This document shows positions 31,177 to 39,404 of a stretch of DNA of 48,146 bases, piece after piece. Numbering within the stretch: the first letter of the stretch is position 1; each line of letters begins with the position of its first letter. Position numbers and translations under genes: made by a program. The stretch spans positions 1-48,146 of the forward strand of contig CAZFRO010000017.1 of assembly GCA_964521425.1 (NCBI GenBank), read 5' to 3'. The stretch is from Joyebacterum sp964521425 (GTDB lineage Bacteria; Joyebacterota; Joyebacteria; Joyebacterales; Joyebacteraceae). The notes under the pieces were generated by a model. It saw only the letters and a list, made by a program, of their open reading frames with translations, was not told the origin of the DNA and made no database searches.

Positions 31177-31215
31177 AACAGCTGGCACGGCACAGCAGAA
31201 TCTCAGTGCAGTCAC
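31150..31215 (-). pseudogene. Signal-peptide start of a secreted protein broken by the IS3 remnant
   Basis: A GTG at 31215 follows AGGAGG (31222-31227) by about six bases and encodes VTALRFCCAVPAVLLLVTAAGAVTI, a good signal peptide. After about 22 residues the sequence becomes the antisense of the IS3 fragment. On the far side, at about 30785-30890, the same strand shows short Cys- or Pro-rich coding-like text but no clear frame. I infer a small exported-protein gene interrupted by the element. Confidence 0.4.
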
Positions 31216-31277
31216 AATGTCCCTCCTAGATGGAACTATTCGTTTGGCCTAGGCCATCAATGCACCCACCCCAGGAC

Positions 31278-31316
31278 AAGGAGCGGCAGCCCGAGCGTCG
31301 CTGCCTCCTTCTTTAC
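31278..31316 (+). terminator. Terminator-like hairpin beyond the IS3 remnant
   Basis: GGCAGC (31285-31290) pairs with GCTGCC (31300-31305), extended by AAGGA/TCCTT across a two-base bulge, and is followed by CTTTACT. It could end plus-strand transcription from the sulfide operon region. Confidence 0.45.
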
Positions 31317-31386
31317 TGACTCACGTCCATCATGATAGATGGTGGGCCCAGCCCTACCAAGAAGCAAGGACAAAGTCCGGGAAACA

Positions 31387-31419
31387 GGAAAAGGCCGCGG
31401 GGTTCTCCCCGACGGCCTT
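31387..31419 (-). terminator. Rho-independent terminator of the apt/tRNA-Arg operon
   Basis: AAGGCCG-CGGGG (31391-31402) pairs with CCCCG-(A)-CGGCCTT (31407-31419) around a four-base loop. On the minus strand the stem is followed by TTTTCC. It begins ten bases after the tRNA-Arg 3' end and closes the long minus-strand housekeeping run. Confidence 0.8.
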
Positions 31420-31428
31420 CTTGAGATC

Positions 31429-31505
31429 TGGTACCCCCGGCAGGATTCGAACCTGCGGCCCTCGGTTTAGGAAACCGATGCTCTATCCAACTGAGCTACG
31501 GGGGC
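31429..31505 (-). tRNA. tRNA-Arg (anticodon CCT)
   Basis: A full cloverleaf reads GCCCCCGTAGCTCAGTTGG... with acceptor GCCCCCG/CGGGGGT (a G-U first pair), T-loop GGTTCGAATCC and encoded CCA. The anticodon loop TTCCTAA has CCT at 31469-31471. It lies downstream of apt on the same strand. Confidence 0.95.
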
Positions 31506-31619
31506 ATTCTTGATGATTCTAGCAGCTATTTCGTGACTCCGCCAGAAGTGGCGCGTCTCGCGACCACACGATCGTATACACACGGGCGAACACTGGACCA
31601 GAGGAGCCCGCGGGCAACA

Positions 31620-32141
31620 CTACTCCCCGTCGTAATCCACAAGGCTCGTGATCGCTTGCCCTTGGAGTTTCTCCCGACCGTTCAGGAATGTGAGATCGAT
31701 CAGGAACGCGATGCCGACAAGCTCTCCATTGAGCTTCTGAACAAGCTCCACGCAGGCGGCCGCTGTCCCACCGGTCGCAAGGAGATCGTCCACGATCAGG
31801 ACGCGCTGCCCCTCGCTGATGGCATCCCGGTGCATCTCGATCGCATCGGTGCCGTACTCCAGCTCGTACTCCGCGCTCACGGTCTCGGCCGGGAGCTTGC
31901 CCTGCTTCCTGGCCGGCACGAATCCGGCGTTCAGGAGATAGGCAATGGCCCCACCGAAGATGAACCCCCGCGCCTCTATGCCGACGACGATGTCTATCTT
32001 GGCATCCTCGTACTGCTTGACGATCTGGTCGACCGCCTCGCGGAACCCCGCGGTGTCCCTTGTCAGCGTCGTGATGTCCTTGAAGATGATCCCCTTCTTG
32101 GGGAAGTCCGGTACGTCGCGGATCATATCCTTGAGGTTCAT
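31620..32141 (-). CDS. apt: Adenine phosphoribosyltransferase
   Basis: 173 residues, the usual length; ATG after GGGAG. It converts adenine and PRPP to AMP in purine salvage. Signature features: 'LKDMIRDVPDFPKKGIIFKDIT' at the N-terminus, 'IDIVVGIEARGFIFGGAIAY', 'VPARKQGKLPAETVSAEYELEYGTD', and the PRPP loop RVLIVDDLLATGGTAAA (about 114-130). It is the last protein gene of the minus-strand run, followed by tRNA-Arg and a strong terminator. Confidence 0.97.
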   Translation of the reverse strand: MNLKDMIRDVPDFPKKGIIFKDITTLTRDTAGFREAVDQIVKQYEDAKIDIVVGIEARGFIFGGAIAYLLNAGFVPARKQGKLPAETVSAEYELEYGTDAIEMHRDAISEGQRVLIVDDLLATGGTAAACVELVQKLNGELVGIAFLIDLTFLNGREKLQGQAITSLVDYDGE

Positions 32142-32195
32142 TGAGTACTCCCTTGTGCGAAAGCCACGGTTGCCCCGTGGCGGATCTGATACTTC

Positions 32196-32939
32196 CTAAG
32201 GTAGGAAACCCAGCGGGTCCACCGCGCGCCCTCTGTGCCGCACCTCGAAATGCAGGTGGGAGCCGGTGCTTGTTCCGCTTGTCCCTACGTAGCCGATAGC
32301 TTCTCCAACTATGACCCGGTCCTCGAGCTTCACGGCTGCTCTGCTGAGATGCGCGTAGACCGTGATGAGTCTGTTTCCGTGGTCGATCATGACGACGGTG
32401 CCGTAGCCTGTCATCTTCCCGGCGAAGACCACCTCACCCGCCGCAGCCGCGAGGACTCGCTCTTCCCGAGCCCCGTCGATGTCGATTCCCTTGTGGAAAT
32501 CATCCGTCTTGCGCGTTGGGTGCTTCCTGGGACCGAAGCCGCTCGTCACCGAGCCTCGTCCTCGTCCCGCAAGTGGCCAGGCTAGCTCTGCATCCGGAGC
32601 GGGACCAGCGTCAACCACAGCCGCCGGAACACCCCTCTCTTCGGACGCGCCCGGAATCAGCAGTCTCTGCCCGGGCTGTATGATGTAGCTCTCGAGGTCG
32701 TTGGCCTCAACGACTTCTGCGACCGAGACTCCGTACGTCTTCGAGATTCGCCAGAGTGTCTCACCCGCCCGAACCGTGTGGTAGATGCCGTTCCCGGAAA
32801 CAGTCCTGTGAGACGAGGTGACTTCACGTCCATGACTGGACGAAAGAGGCGTACATCCTACCGAGCAGAGAAGCGCTACCAGCACGAATAGCGTGACGAT
32901 GCCTGCGAACGAACGGAATCGCGAGTGATCTATCCGCAT
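32196..32939 (-). CDS. LysM/M23 (LytM) murein hydrolase lipoprotein, NlpD-like
   Basis: 247 residues. N-terminal hydrophobic signal with a lipobox-like SVGC (C29), one LysM domain (about 53-96, YHTVRAGETLWRISKTYGVSVAEVV), a Pro/Ala linker, then a peptidase M23 domain (about 120-247). The zinc and catalytic residues H149, D153, H197 and the HxH pair H228/H230 are all present, so unlike E. coli NlpD it should be an active endopeptidase. Role: cleaving peptidoglycan cross-links during division or growth, probably anchored to a membrane. NlpD-like genes often neighbour surE and pcm, as here, with several small genes between. Confidence 0.92.
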   Translation of the reverse strand: MRIDHSRFRSFAGIVTLFVLVALLCSVGCTPLSSSHGREVTSSHRTVSGNGIYHTVRAGETLWRISKTYGVSVAEVVEANDLESYIIQPGQRLLIPGASEERGVPAAVVDAGPAPDAELAWPLAGRGRGSVTSGFGPRKHPTRKTDDFHKGIDIDGAREERVLAAAAGEVVFAGKMTGYGTVVMIDHGNRLITVYAHLSRAAVKLEDRVIVGEAIGYVGTSGTSTGSHLHFEVRHRGRAVDPLGFLP

Positions 32940-32956
32940 GGCTCTTCCCTGTGCAC

Positions 32957-33235
32957 TCAGAGTCTCATGTCGAATGTCTCGAATTCGCCTGTGGCGCTCT
33001 GCCGGACAGCGTGGCAGCCGCGGACGGAGCTTGCGGCGGGTCCGCTTCCGAGCTTCTCCGCGAGCTGGTCAAGCGCTTCGGAGGGACCTTCGGCGAGGAC
33101 CTCCACGCTTCCGTCAGCCCGATTGGCTACCCATCCAGTCAAGCCTAGCGCCCGGGCTTCCCTGAACACGAAATGGCGGAACCCCACGCCGTGTACGTGT
33201 CCCACCATCCATGCGCACATTCTCTCTGTGCTCAT
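32957..33235 (-). CDS. acyP: Acylphosphatase
   Basis: 92 residues, the standard length. It hydrolyses carboxyl-phosphate bonds of small acyl phosphates. The catalytic Arg is R20 in GHVHGVGFRHF and the catalytic Asn is N38 in GWVANRADGSVEV, followed by the expected 'AEGPSEALDQLAEKLGSGP'. It starts a few bases after the LOG-like gene and precedes the M23 lipoprotein by 17 bases, so it is embedded in the operon. Confidence 0.93.
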   Translation of the reverse strand: MSTERMCAWMVGHVHGVGFRHFVFREARALGLTGWVANRADGSVEVLAEGPSEALDQLAEKLGSGPAASSVRGCHAVRQSATGEFETFDMRL

Positions 33236-33238
33236 GTC

Positions 33239-33706
33239 TCATGACCCCCGCGCGCATTCGAACGCCAGTCGGACGGCCTCGTCAGGTGTTGCGGCAGACA
33301 CCACGCCTTCGATCTCGCCCCAAGCCGCAAGTGCCACAACCGGAATGCTGCTCTTGAGCGCTGTGGCTATCTCGGAGAGAGTCCCTTCGAGGCCTGGAAG
33401 CGCAATGACTGCATCCCCGGACAGAACATTGATCACGTTCCTGGCCTGTCCCATGTCTGTCACGATCGGAATCGTCACATGCTCGTTTGCGTCGTCCGCG
33501 CTTGGTCCCGGCAGTATTCCGACGGTGGTGCCGCCAGCCAGTCTGGCGCCGCGTGAAGCGGCCTCCATTACCCCGCTGAGCCCCCCAGAAATCAGGACAC
33601 CGCCCCCGCGAGCGATTCCTTCTCCTACTTGCTCAGCCAAAGAGGCGGTATCTGTGTCACAGCGGGCACCACCGACCACCGTGATCCGCACAGGGCGAGA
33701 TGCCAA
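33239..33706 (-). CDS. LOG-like Rossmann protein (TIGR00725 family)
   Basis: 155 residues. The Rossmann-like pattern includes 'ITVVGGARCDTDTASLAEQVGEGIARGGGVLISGGLSGVMEAASRGARLAGG' and 'IALPGLEGTLSEIATALKSSIPVVAL'. The GG-x-S/T-GVM-E-A and PG-x-x-GT motifs bind a phosphate group in SLOG/LOG enzymes. Members are often labelled lysine decarboxylase, which is not their activity; nucleotide phosphoribohydrolase is a better guess, but the substrate is unknown. It lies just after tRNA-Pro(CGG) on the same strand. Confidence 0.85.
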   Translation of the reverse strand: MASRPVRITVVGGARCDTDTASLAEQVGEGIARGGGVLISGGLSGVMEAASRGARLAGGTTVGILPGPSADDANEHVTIPIVTDMGQARNVINVLSGDAVIALPGLEGTLSEIATALKSSIPVVALAAWGEIEGVVSAATPDEAVRLAFECARGS

Positions 33707-33726
33707 TCTCGTCCTCCTTCAAAGGA

Positions 33727-33804
<78 letters not shown>

Positions 33805-33843
33805 ACATGACCATCCGTATCATTCAAGACCAAACATGCTACA

Positions 33844-34332
33844 CTAGGGACCCAAGAGATGCAAGAATCCTTGTGCCGCCCCGCTCACTATCAGGCCCGC
33901 GAGCATGATGCCCAGGAGTATCGCAGGCATCGCGTATCTGCGCCGAATCCCGAAGAGAAACGCTGCCACCGCGCCCGTCCATCCCCCGGTGACCGGCAGT
34001 GGAATGGCTACGAAGAGGACGAGCCCGAGCGCCTCATAGCGTTCGATCATCGCCCCCCGCTTCAAGGTCCTGGCGAAGAGCCAGCTGAAGAAGCGGTCAA
34101 ACAGTCTGAAGCGCCTCAGGTATGTCGCGACAGGGTCGAGGAGAAAGAGGATCGGGATGATCGGCACGAAGTTGCCGGCGACACAGATGAGGTAGGCCTC
34201 GCGCCACGGTATTCCCCACTTGAGCGCAAGCGGCAGCCCTCCTCTGAGCTCTGCTATCGGCAGCATGGAGATTATGAAGACCCGCGCCTCCGTTGGCAGT
34301 CCTCGCAGCAGTTCCACGATATGTTCGAGCAC
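33844..34332 (-). CDS. Small multidrug-export-type membrane protein (COG2426-like)
   Basis: 162 residues with about four hydrophobic segments. The pattern 'ISMLPIAELRGGLPLALKWGIPWREAYLICVAGNFVPIIPILFLLDP' is the hallmark of the 'small multi-drug export protein' family, followed by 'YEALGLVLFVAIPLPVTGGWTGAVAAFLFG'. The family name is historical and transport activity is not well established. It is probably an inner-membrane protein. It lies 80 bases after pcm. Confidence 0.87.
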   Translation of the reverse strand: MLEHIVELLRGLPTEARVFIISMLPIAELRGGLPLALKWGIPWREAYLICVAGNFVPIIPILFLLDPVATYLRRFRLFDRFFSWLFARTLKRGAMIERYEALGLVLFVAIPLPVTGGWTGAVAAFLFGIRRRYAMPAILLGIMLAGLIVSGAAQGFLHLLGP

Positions 34333-34411
34333 TCCTGTACTCCTTAGAATCGTCTGCGCCGGCTATCGGCGGCAGTTCGGCTAGCAGCAATGTCTGTCTC
34401 GGTTACCGACC

Positions 34412-35065
34412 TCAGTCGTTGCGGAGTTCCCACCCGTCCTTGCCGACCAAGGGCACGAACGCGCACCCTCCCTCGTCGTACTCCTTGATAACACCGTCTC
34501 GCTTCTCAACGATCCTGAGCTGTTGCTTTGCCAAGGATCCGACCGGGATGACGAGGATCCCCGGATCGGCGAGCTGTTCGACCAGGCTCGCAGGAACAGC
34601 CGGTGAGCCGGCCGTCACGAGTATCCGGTCGTAGGGCTCGAACTCTTTCCAGCCGATCGTGCCGTCTCCGACTACGATCGATACGTTATGAACCCCAAGC
34701 GTATCAAGTGTGCGTCGCGCGCGCGTCGCCAGCGGCTCGATTCTCTCAACGCTGAAGATCCGGTCAGCCAGCCGTGAGAGAATGGCTGTCTGATAGCCCG
34801 ACCCCGTTCCTATCTCCAAGACCTTCTCATCACCAGTGAGATGGAGGGCCGCCGTCATGATGGCCACCATGTACGGCTGTGAGATGGTCTGTTCTTCCCC
34901 GATCGGAAGCGCATGATCCCCGTACGCGGACGCTTCCATCCCGCGTCCCACGAACAGGTGCCGGGGTATTTCGCGCATCGCGTTCAGTACACCCGTGTCG
35001 CTTATGCCGCGCGCGGCAATCTGGTGATCCACCATGTTCTGGCGGAGACCTTCCCAATCGGTCAC
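34412..35065 (-). CDS. pcm: Protein-L-isoaspartate O-methyltransferase
   Basis: 217 residues from GTG at 35065, five bases after GAGGGAG. It methylates isoaspartyl residues in damaged proteins using S-adenosylmethionine. Features: 'MVDHQIAARGISDTGVLNAMREIPRHLFV', 'DHALPIGEEQTISQPYMVAIMTAAL', the SAM loop LEIGTGSGYQTAIL, and 'PYDRILVTAGSPAVPASLVEQL'. It follows surE, the common surE-pcm arrangement. Confidence 0.96.
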   Translation of the reverse strand: MTDWEGLRQNMVDHQIAARGISDTGVLNAMREIPRHLFVGRGMEASAYGDHALPIGEEQTISQPYMVAIMTAALHLTGDEKVLEIGTGSGYQTAILSRLADRIFSVERIEPLATRARRTLDTLGVHNVSIVVGDGTIGWKEFEPYDRILVTAGSPAVPASLVEQLADPGILVIPVGSLAKQQLRIVEKRDGVIKEYDEGGCAFVPLVGKDGWELRND

Positions 35066-35139
35066 GTCCGCTCCCTCGTCTCTCAAGTCCAGCCGCCCTA
35101 TGCCCCTCGCCTATGCCCGTGTCCCACCTGTCCTGCGGT

Positions 35140-35934
35140 TCATTGGCCCTTCCGGGCAGCCTCGGCGATGCTGTCGAGTTCCCATCCCTCGAGGAGCGCG
35201 AACGTCCGGTAGTCTGTGAGATCAAGATGAATCGGCGTGATCGACACGAATCCATCCGCCACCGCGGTGTAGTCCGTATTCGGCTCTATCGACCAGGTCT
35301 CCTGCTGTCCGCCGATCCAGTAGTACGGCTTTCCTCTTGGATCTGCGTGCTCGATGATCAGATCTTCATACACCTGCTTGCCGAGTCTCGTGATCTTGAC
35401 TCCCTTGATCTCCTCAGATGGCAGGCTCGGCACATTGATGTTGAGGAGTGTGCCCTCCGGAAGACCTCTCTCGAGCACCATAAGCGACATCTCTCTGGCG
35501 ATCCGTGCGGACGCGGCGTAGTCGTAGCCACTGTCGTCGCCTCGATCGAGCGATACGGCGATCGCCGGCGTTCCGAGAAGTGTTGCTTCCATTGCAGCCG
35601 CAACCGTTCCCGAGTAGGTGATGTCGTCCCCCATGTTGGCGCCCCGGTTGATGCCGGAAACGACGAGGTCGGGTTTCACGTCAAGCAGGTTCTTGAGCGC
35701 CAGCATGATGCAGTCGGTCGGTGTCCCGTCCACGCTGATGACGTCTTCGCTCCGTCGATGTGCACGAATGGGAACCTGAAGCGTCAGGGAATGGCTGGCC
35801 GCGCTTCGCTCACGGTCCGGAGCCACGACCTTGACATCTCCGATACTCGCGAGTTCGCGATGCAGTGCCTTGATTCCCGGCGCATCGATGCCGTCATCGT
35901 TGCTGACAAGAATGCATGGACGTCTACGTTGCAT
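35140..35934 (-). CDS. surE: 5'/3'-nucleotidase SurE
   Basis: 264 residues. SurE removes phosphate from nucleoside monophosphates and helps in stationary-phase survival. The metal site is NDDG (D13, D14) near the N-terminus, with 'APDRERSAASHSLTL', 'VDGTPTDCIMLAL', and 'DLVVSGINRGANMGDDITYSGTVAAAMEA' as in all family members. The gene starts five bases after the glycosyltransferase stop, with GGAGATAGAGGT before the ATG. Confidence 0.97.
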   Translation of the reverse strand: MQRRRPCILVSNDDGIDAPGIKALHRELASIGDVKVVAPDRERSAASHSLTLQVPIRAHRRSEDVISVDGTPTDCIMLALKNLLDVKPDLVVSGINRGANMGDDITYSGTVAAAMEATLLGTPAIAVSLDRGDDSGYDYAASARIAREMSLMVLERGLPEGTLLNINVPSLPSEEIKGVKITRLGKQVYEDLIIEHADPRGKPYYWIGGQQETWSIEPNTDYTAVADGFVSITPIHLDLTDYRTFALLEGWELDSIAEAARKGQ

Positions 35935-35938
35935 ACCT

Positions 35939-36616
35939 CTATCTCCAGAACAGACTCCGCCAGACGAGCCTCAGGAATCGCAGGGTGTCAACGACGGGGT
36001 TGATATGACTGATCCCGTTCGTATAGATCGATTCGATCGGAATACTCCCGATACGGAATCCTCGCCTGCCCGCCCTTATGAGGATCTCCGACTCCGTGTC
36101 GTAGCGTTTGGTTATCAGCTCCATGCCCTTGAGCACCGTTGTGCGTATGATGCGATAGCCGCTCTGGCTGTCGGGGATACCCTGTCGTGCCAGTAGTGAG
36201 ATGACGCGTGATGTCGTCTGGTTGGTCCAGATGCGAATACCGGGCATGTCCTTGACTTCGCTCATCCGGGATCCGACCACTACGTCCCATTCCCCCGACT
36301 CAAGCGCTTTCAGGAAGGCCGGGATGGTCGCGGCGTCATGTTGCTCATCCCCGTCCATGGTTATGACTGCTTCGTAATCATGTTCGAGAGCGTAGTCAAA
36401 GCCTGTCTTGAGCGCGACGCCCTTCCCCATGTTCACGGCGTGCTCGACTACTGCAGCTCCTGCCGTCCGTGCCGTACTCGTCGTCTCGTCTGTGGAACCG
36501 TCATTCACGACGAGGACATCGAGTCCTAACCCCAGAGCATCGATGGCGCGGACGACGTTGCCCACATGGTTCTCGAGGTTCTTACAGGGCACTATGACCA
36601 GGGTTCTGATGGTCAC
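35939..36616 (-). CDS. Family 2 glycosyltransferase (polyprenyl-phosphate sugar transferase type)
   Basis: 226 residues from a GTG at 36616 that overlaps the acyltransferase stop (GTGA), implying translational coupling; the longer frame to 36748 is inside the acyltransferase. GT-A motifs: 'LVIVPCKNLENHVGNVVRAID', 'VLVVNDGSTDETTS', 'NMGKGVALKTGFDYAL', and the metal-binding 'TMDGDEQHD'. It has no C-terminal membrane helices but resembles dolichol-phosphate mannosyltransferase and related enzymes. Coupled to an LpxL-like gene, it probably contributes to envelope glycolipid synthesis. Confidence 0.85.
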   Translation of the reverse strand: MTIRTLVIVPCKNLENHVGNVVRAIDALGLGLDVLVVNDGSTDETTSTARTAGAAVVEHAVNMGKGVALKTGFDYALEHDYEAVITMDGDEQHDAATIPAFLKALESGEWDVVVGSRMSEVKDMPGIRIWTNQTTSRVISLLARQGIPDSQSGYRIIRTTVLKGMELITKRYDTESEILIRAGRRGFRIGSIPIESIYTNGISHINPVVDTLRFLRLVWRSLFWR

Positions 36617-37578
36617 CTCCCGGCTCGTGTGGCTTCGTGCTCTGACGCTCCTTGATCCCTTGACTGCCGCGCCCTCGTTCTTCTGGCGTGATGCCGATCG
36701 GTCGCGGGCAGGCCGGCACTGTCCCAGGCGGGTCTGAAGACGTACCACTGTTCGGGATAGCGCCGCACCTCGTCCTCGACAAGGCCCATCATCCGAATGA
36801 CGCAGCTCCTGACATCCGCATCCTCATCGTCGGTCACAGGCGGGGCAAACGGGGGTCCCGTTCTGAAGTCGTACAGTCCATCCGGTTGCATGATGCAGAA
36901 CGTCGGTACGATCAGAGCGCCGACGCGTCTGGCCAGAGCCGCGTAGCCGTCGGGCGCGAGGTAGTCCTGCCCGAAGTACTGTATTCGGATCCCCTGTCCG
37001 GTAACCGCCCGGTCACCAGCGATCGCAACCAGATGATGCCGCTTGAGTTCGCGGAAGAGCCGGTGGAAGGCGGTGATGGGAACGACCGTGCTCCCTGTCT
37101 TCCTGCGGATCGAGTTGAAGAGGTCAGTGACTCTGTCATCCGGGTGCTTGTCCACGAATATCGCCACCGGGTGTCCGGTCAGAGCGACCAGTGCTCCACC
37201 AAGTTCCCAGTGTCCGAGGTGAGCTGTCACCAGGATGGCCGGTTTCTCGCTCGCCAGCTTCGCGAGCGCACGCGCGGCGATAAAACTCTGGGTCGTGAAC
37301 ACCTCGTGCGCGTTCTCTATCGTCATCCAGGGGAGCTTCATGAAGTTGTAGACGAAATGGGAGAAGTTGCTGTAGACCTTCGAGCGGAGCCTCCGGAGTT
37401 CCCCGGCAGACAGCCCCTTGCCGATCGCGGTTCTCAGATTGTCGTACAGAAAACGCCTGTTGCGTCGCTGGAGGATAGATAGCACTCTGCCCGCTGCTTC
37501 GGATGTCCTCCGTGCAGCGGGCAAAGAAAGCCGCTTCGTCAAGAACGCTGCGAGCAGGTAGACGTGGTAGATTGCCAT
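36613..37578 (-). CDS. Lipid A biosynthesis lauroyl-type acyltransferase (LpxL/HtrB family)
   Basis: 321 residues. It contains the acyltransferase His-x4-acidic motif as HLGHWE (H120, E125), an N-terminal membrane-associated segment, and 'GDRAVTGQGIRIQYFGQDYLAPDGYAALARRVGALIVP'. The C-terminal text 'VEDEVRRYPEQWYVFRPAW' matches the family end motif. Such enzymes add secondary acyl chains to lipid A or to related lipids, so the organism probably has an outer membrane. A tRNA-Pro lies 43 bases upstream and the glycosyltransferase overlaps its 3' end. Confidence 0.9.
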   Translation of the reverse strand: MAIYHVYLLAAFLTKRLSLPAARRTSEAAGRVLSILQRRNRRFLYDNLRTAIGKGLSAGELRRLRSKVYSNFSHFVYNFMKLPWMTIENAHEVFTTQSFIAARALAKLASEKPAILVTAHLGHWELGGALVALTGHPVAIFVDKHPDDRVTDLFNSIRRKTGSTVVPITAFHRLFRELKRHHLVAIAGDRAVTGQGIRIQYFGQDYLAPDGYAALARRVGALIVPTFCIMQPDGLYDFRTGPPFAPPVTDDEDADVRSCVIRMMGLVEDEVRRYPEQWYVFRPAWDSAGLPATDRHHARRTRARQSRDQGASEHEATRAGR

Positions 37579-37621
37579 CAGCGACGTACCGTTTCAGGCC
37601 GAGCTGCTTTGCAGTTCTGTG

Positions 37622-37699
37622 TGGTCGGGGCGACTGGATTCGAACCAGCGACCCCTAGCCCCCCATGCTAGTGCGCTAACCGGGCTGCGCTACGCCCCG
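37622..37699 (-). tRNA. tRNA-Pro (anticodon GGG)
   Basis: CGGGGCGTAGCGCAGCCCGG..., acceptor CGGGGCG/CGCCCCG, anticodon stem CTAGC/GCTAG around ATGGGGG (anticodon GGG), T-arm GGTTCGAATCC and encoded CCA. It shares its acceptor and D-arm with the other tRNA-Pro at 33727. Confidence 0.95.
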
Positions 37700-37746
37700 A
37701 CGAGCTACAATCTAGCACAGAGACTCGGCACGTTCAAGGAGATTGT

Positions 37747-38760
37747 CTATAGCCGCGCGGTCGCTTCCCGCTTCGGCTTGCGAATCATCAGATCGCGGAT
37801 GGCTTCATCCGGATGCTTACCCTCGAAGAGCACAAGATTCATCTGCTCCGTGATCGGCAACTCGACCTCGTACTTGAGAGCCAGCTCGTGCGCGCTACGT
37901 GTCGTGCGTACACCTTCGGCCACCATGACCATCGCACCGAGCACGTCATCAAGCGACTTGCCGGCCGCGATCTCCTCTCCCACGTGCCTGTTGCGGCTGT
38001 GGCGTGAGATGCACGTCGTGATGAGATCGCCCATTCCGGACAGTCCGGCAAACGTCTCCGGTCTTCCGCCCATAACCACGCCCAGGCGGGTTATCTCAGC
38101 CAGTCCTCTTGTGAGGAGCGCGCCCTTCGTGTTGTCACCGTATCCGAGCCCATCACAGATGCCGGCCGCGATCGCGATGACGTTCTTGAGAGACCCGCCC
38201 AGCTCGACGCCGGCCAGATCGGTGTTCGTGTAGACACGCAGGTAGTCGGTCATGAAAAGGTCCCGCGCCTCGATCGCGTCTTCCTCGTTGAGCGCCCCCG
38301 AGACGATGGTCGTCGGAAGCCGACGGCTGACCTCCTCAGCATGGCTCGGTCCTACAAGCGATACTATGCGCTCCGCATCCTTGCGCTCAAGGCTCTCCGA
38401 GAGGACCTGGGACATGCGCATCAGAGTGCCGTTCTCTATACCCTTGGCGACGTTCACCACCAGCAGCTCCGGCGGGATCACTGCTCGCGCCCTGGTAGTG
38501 ACCTCGCGCACGATGTGTGACGGCACGGCGATGACAACGGCCCGGGCGCCCGTCAGTGCATCTCCGATGTTGTCCGTGAAAGGGATGCTGTCTGGAATGG
38601 GGATTCCCGGGAGATATTTCTTGTTCTCGTGGTCAGAGAGCACTGCACGGATCTGCTCGGGGTCGAACTCCCACATCGTCACGTCGTGACCGTTGCCGTG
38701 GAGCACCAGTCCAAGCGTCATTCCCCAGCTGCCGGCTCCGAGCACCGTGAGTTTCGCCAT
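37747..38760 (-). CDS. gpsA: Glycerol-3-phosphate dehydrogenase [NAD(P)+]
   Basis: 337 residues from ATG 38760, which overlaps the end of plsY in spacing by only two bases; the frame open to 39099 is antisense noise. N-terminal 'TVLGAGSWGMTLGLVL', 'AVPSHIVREV', 'VNVAKGIENGTL', the catalytic Lys in 'GVELGGSLKNVIAIAAGICDGLGYGDNTKGALLTRGLAEI', and 'SGMGDLITTCISRHSRNRHVG'. It makes sn-glycerol-3-phosphate, the substrate of PlsY upstream, for phospholipid synthesis. Confidence 0.97.
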   Translation of the reverse strand: MAKLTVLGAGSWGMTLGLVLHGNGHDVTMWEFDPEQIRAVLSDHENKKYLPGIPIPDSIPFTDNIGDALTGARAVVIAVPSHIVREVTTRARAVIPPELLVVNVAKGIENGTLMRMSQVLSESLERKDAERIVSLVGPSHAEEVSRRLPTTIVSGALNEEDAIEARDLFMTDYLRVYTNTDLAGVELGGSLKNVIAIAAGICDGLGYGDNTKGALLTRGLAEITRLGVVMGGRPETFAGLSGMGDLITTCISRHSRNRHVGEEIAAGKSLDDVLGAMVMVAEGVRTTRSAHELALKYEVELPITEQMNLVLFEGKHPDEAIRDLMIRKPKREATARL

Positions 38761-38762
38761 TG

Positions 38763-39401
38763 CTATCTCTCTCTCCTCGATGGTTTGCGGAACCTGCTCT
38801 CGCTTCCGTCCAGGAGCCGCGCGATGTTCGATCTGTGCGTGACAAGGACGAAGAGACCGATGACTCCAGCGACGACTATGAGCGGAAGCGATTGCTCCGT
38901 GCCCCTGCTTCCGGCCTCGACCGCCACGGCGAAGGGCAAGACCACCGCCGCGGACATCGAACCTACGGAAACGTAGCGTGTGCTCAGGAAGACCACTACC
39001 CACACGATTATGCCTGCGAGCATGGCAAAGGGCGAGAGGGCCAGGAAGACCCCGGCCGCGGTCGCAACCCCCTTGCCTCCCTTGAAGCCCGTGAAACATG
39101 ACCAGACGTGTCCGACGATGGCGGCGAGTCCGGCCAGGAGGCGAATCCCGGTCGGGCCGAGCGGTGATGCGCCGCCCAAGAGGGGGGCTATGGCAAGCAC
39201 CACAGCGGCACCCTTGGCGATGTCTATAACGAGTACCGGCACACCGTACTTCGGCCCAAGAACGCGGAATACGTTGGTCGAACCGAGGTTGCCGCTTCCC
39301 TGGGAGCGGATATCCGTTCCAGCGATGCGCCCGGCAATCGCGCTCGTAGGGATCGCCCCGAGCAGGTACGAGAGGACCATCGTGAGAAGGGCGCCCGCCA
39401 A
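38763..39401 (-). CDS. plsY: Glycerol-3-phosphate acyltransferase PlsY
   Basis: 212 residues from a TTG at 39401 set six bases after GGAGG; no better start exists. Five or six membrane helices. Signature motifs are GSGNLGSTNVFRVLG, the second 'FTGFKGGKGVATAAGVFLAL', and the third 'THRSNIARLLDGSE' region. It transfers acyl from acyl-phosphate to glycerol-3-phosphate. The gene is four bases after der and two before gpsA, so the der-plsY-gpsA set is tightly packed. Confidence 0.96.
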   Translation of the reverse strand: MAGALLTMVLSYLLGAIPTSAIAGRIAGTDIRSQGSGNLGSTNVFRVLGPKYGVPVLVIDIAKGAAVVLAIAPLLGGASPLGPTGIRLLAGLAAIVGHVWSCFTGFKGGKGVATAAGVFLALSPFAMLAGIIVWVVVFLSTRYVSVGSMSAAVVLPFAVAVEAGSRGTEQSLPLIVVAGVIGLFVLVTHRSNIARLLDGSESRFRKPSRRER

Positions 39402-39404
39402 GTG

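Noticed and set aside
31247..31256. GGCCTAGGCC palindrome as an operator
   Set aside because: A single 10-bp GC-rich palindrome with no nearby intact gene to control.
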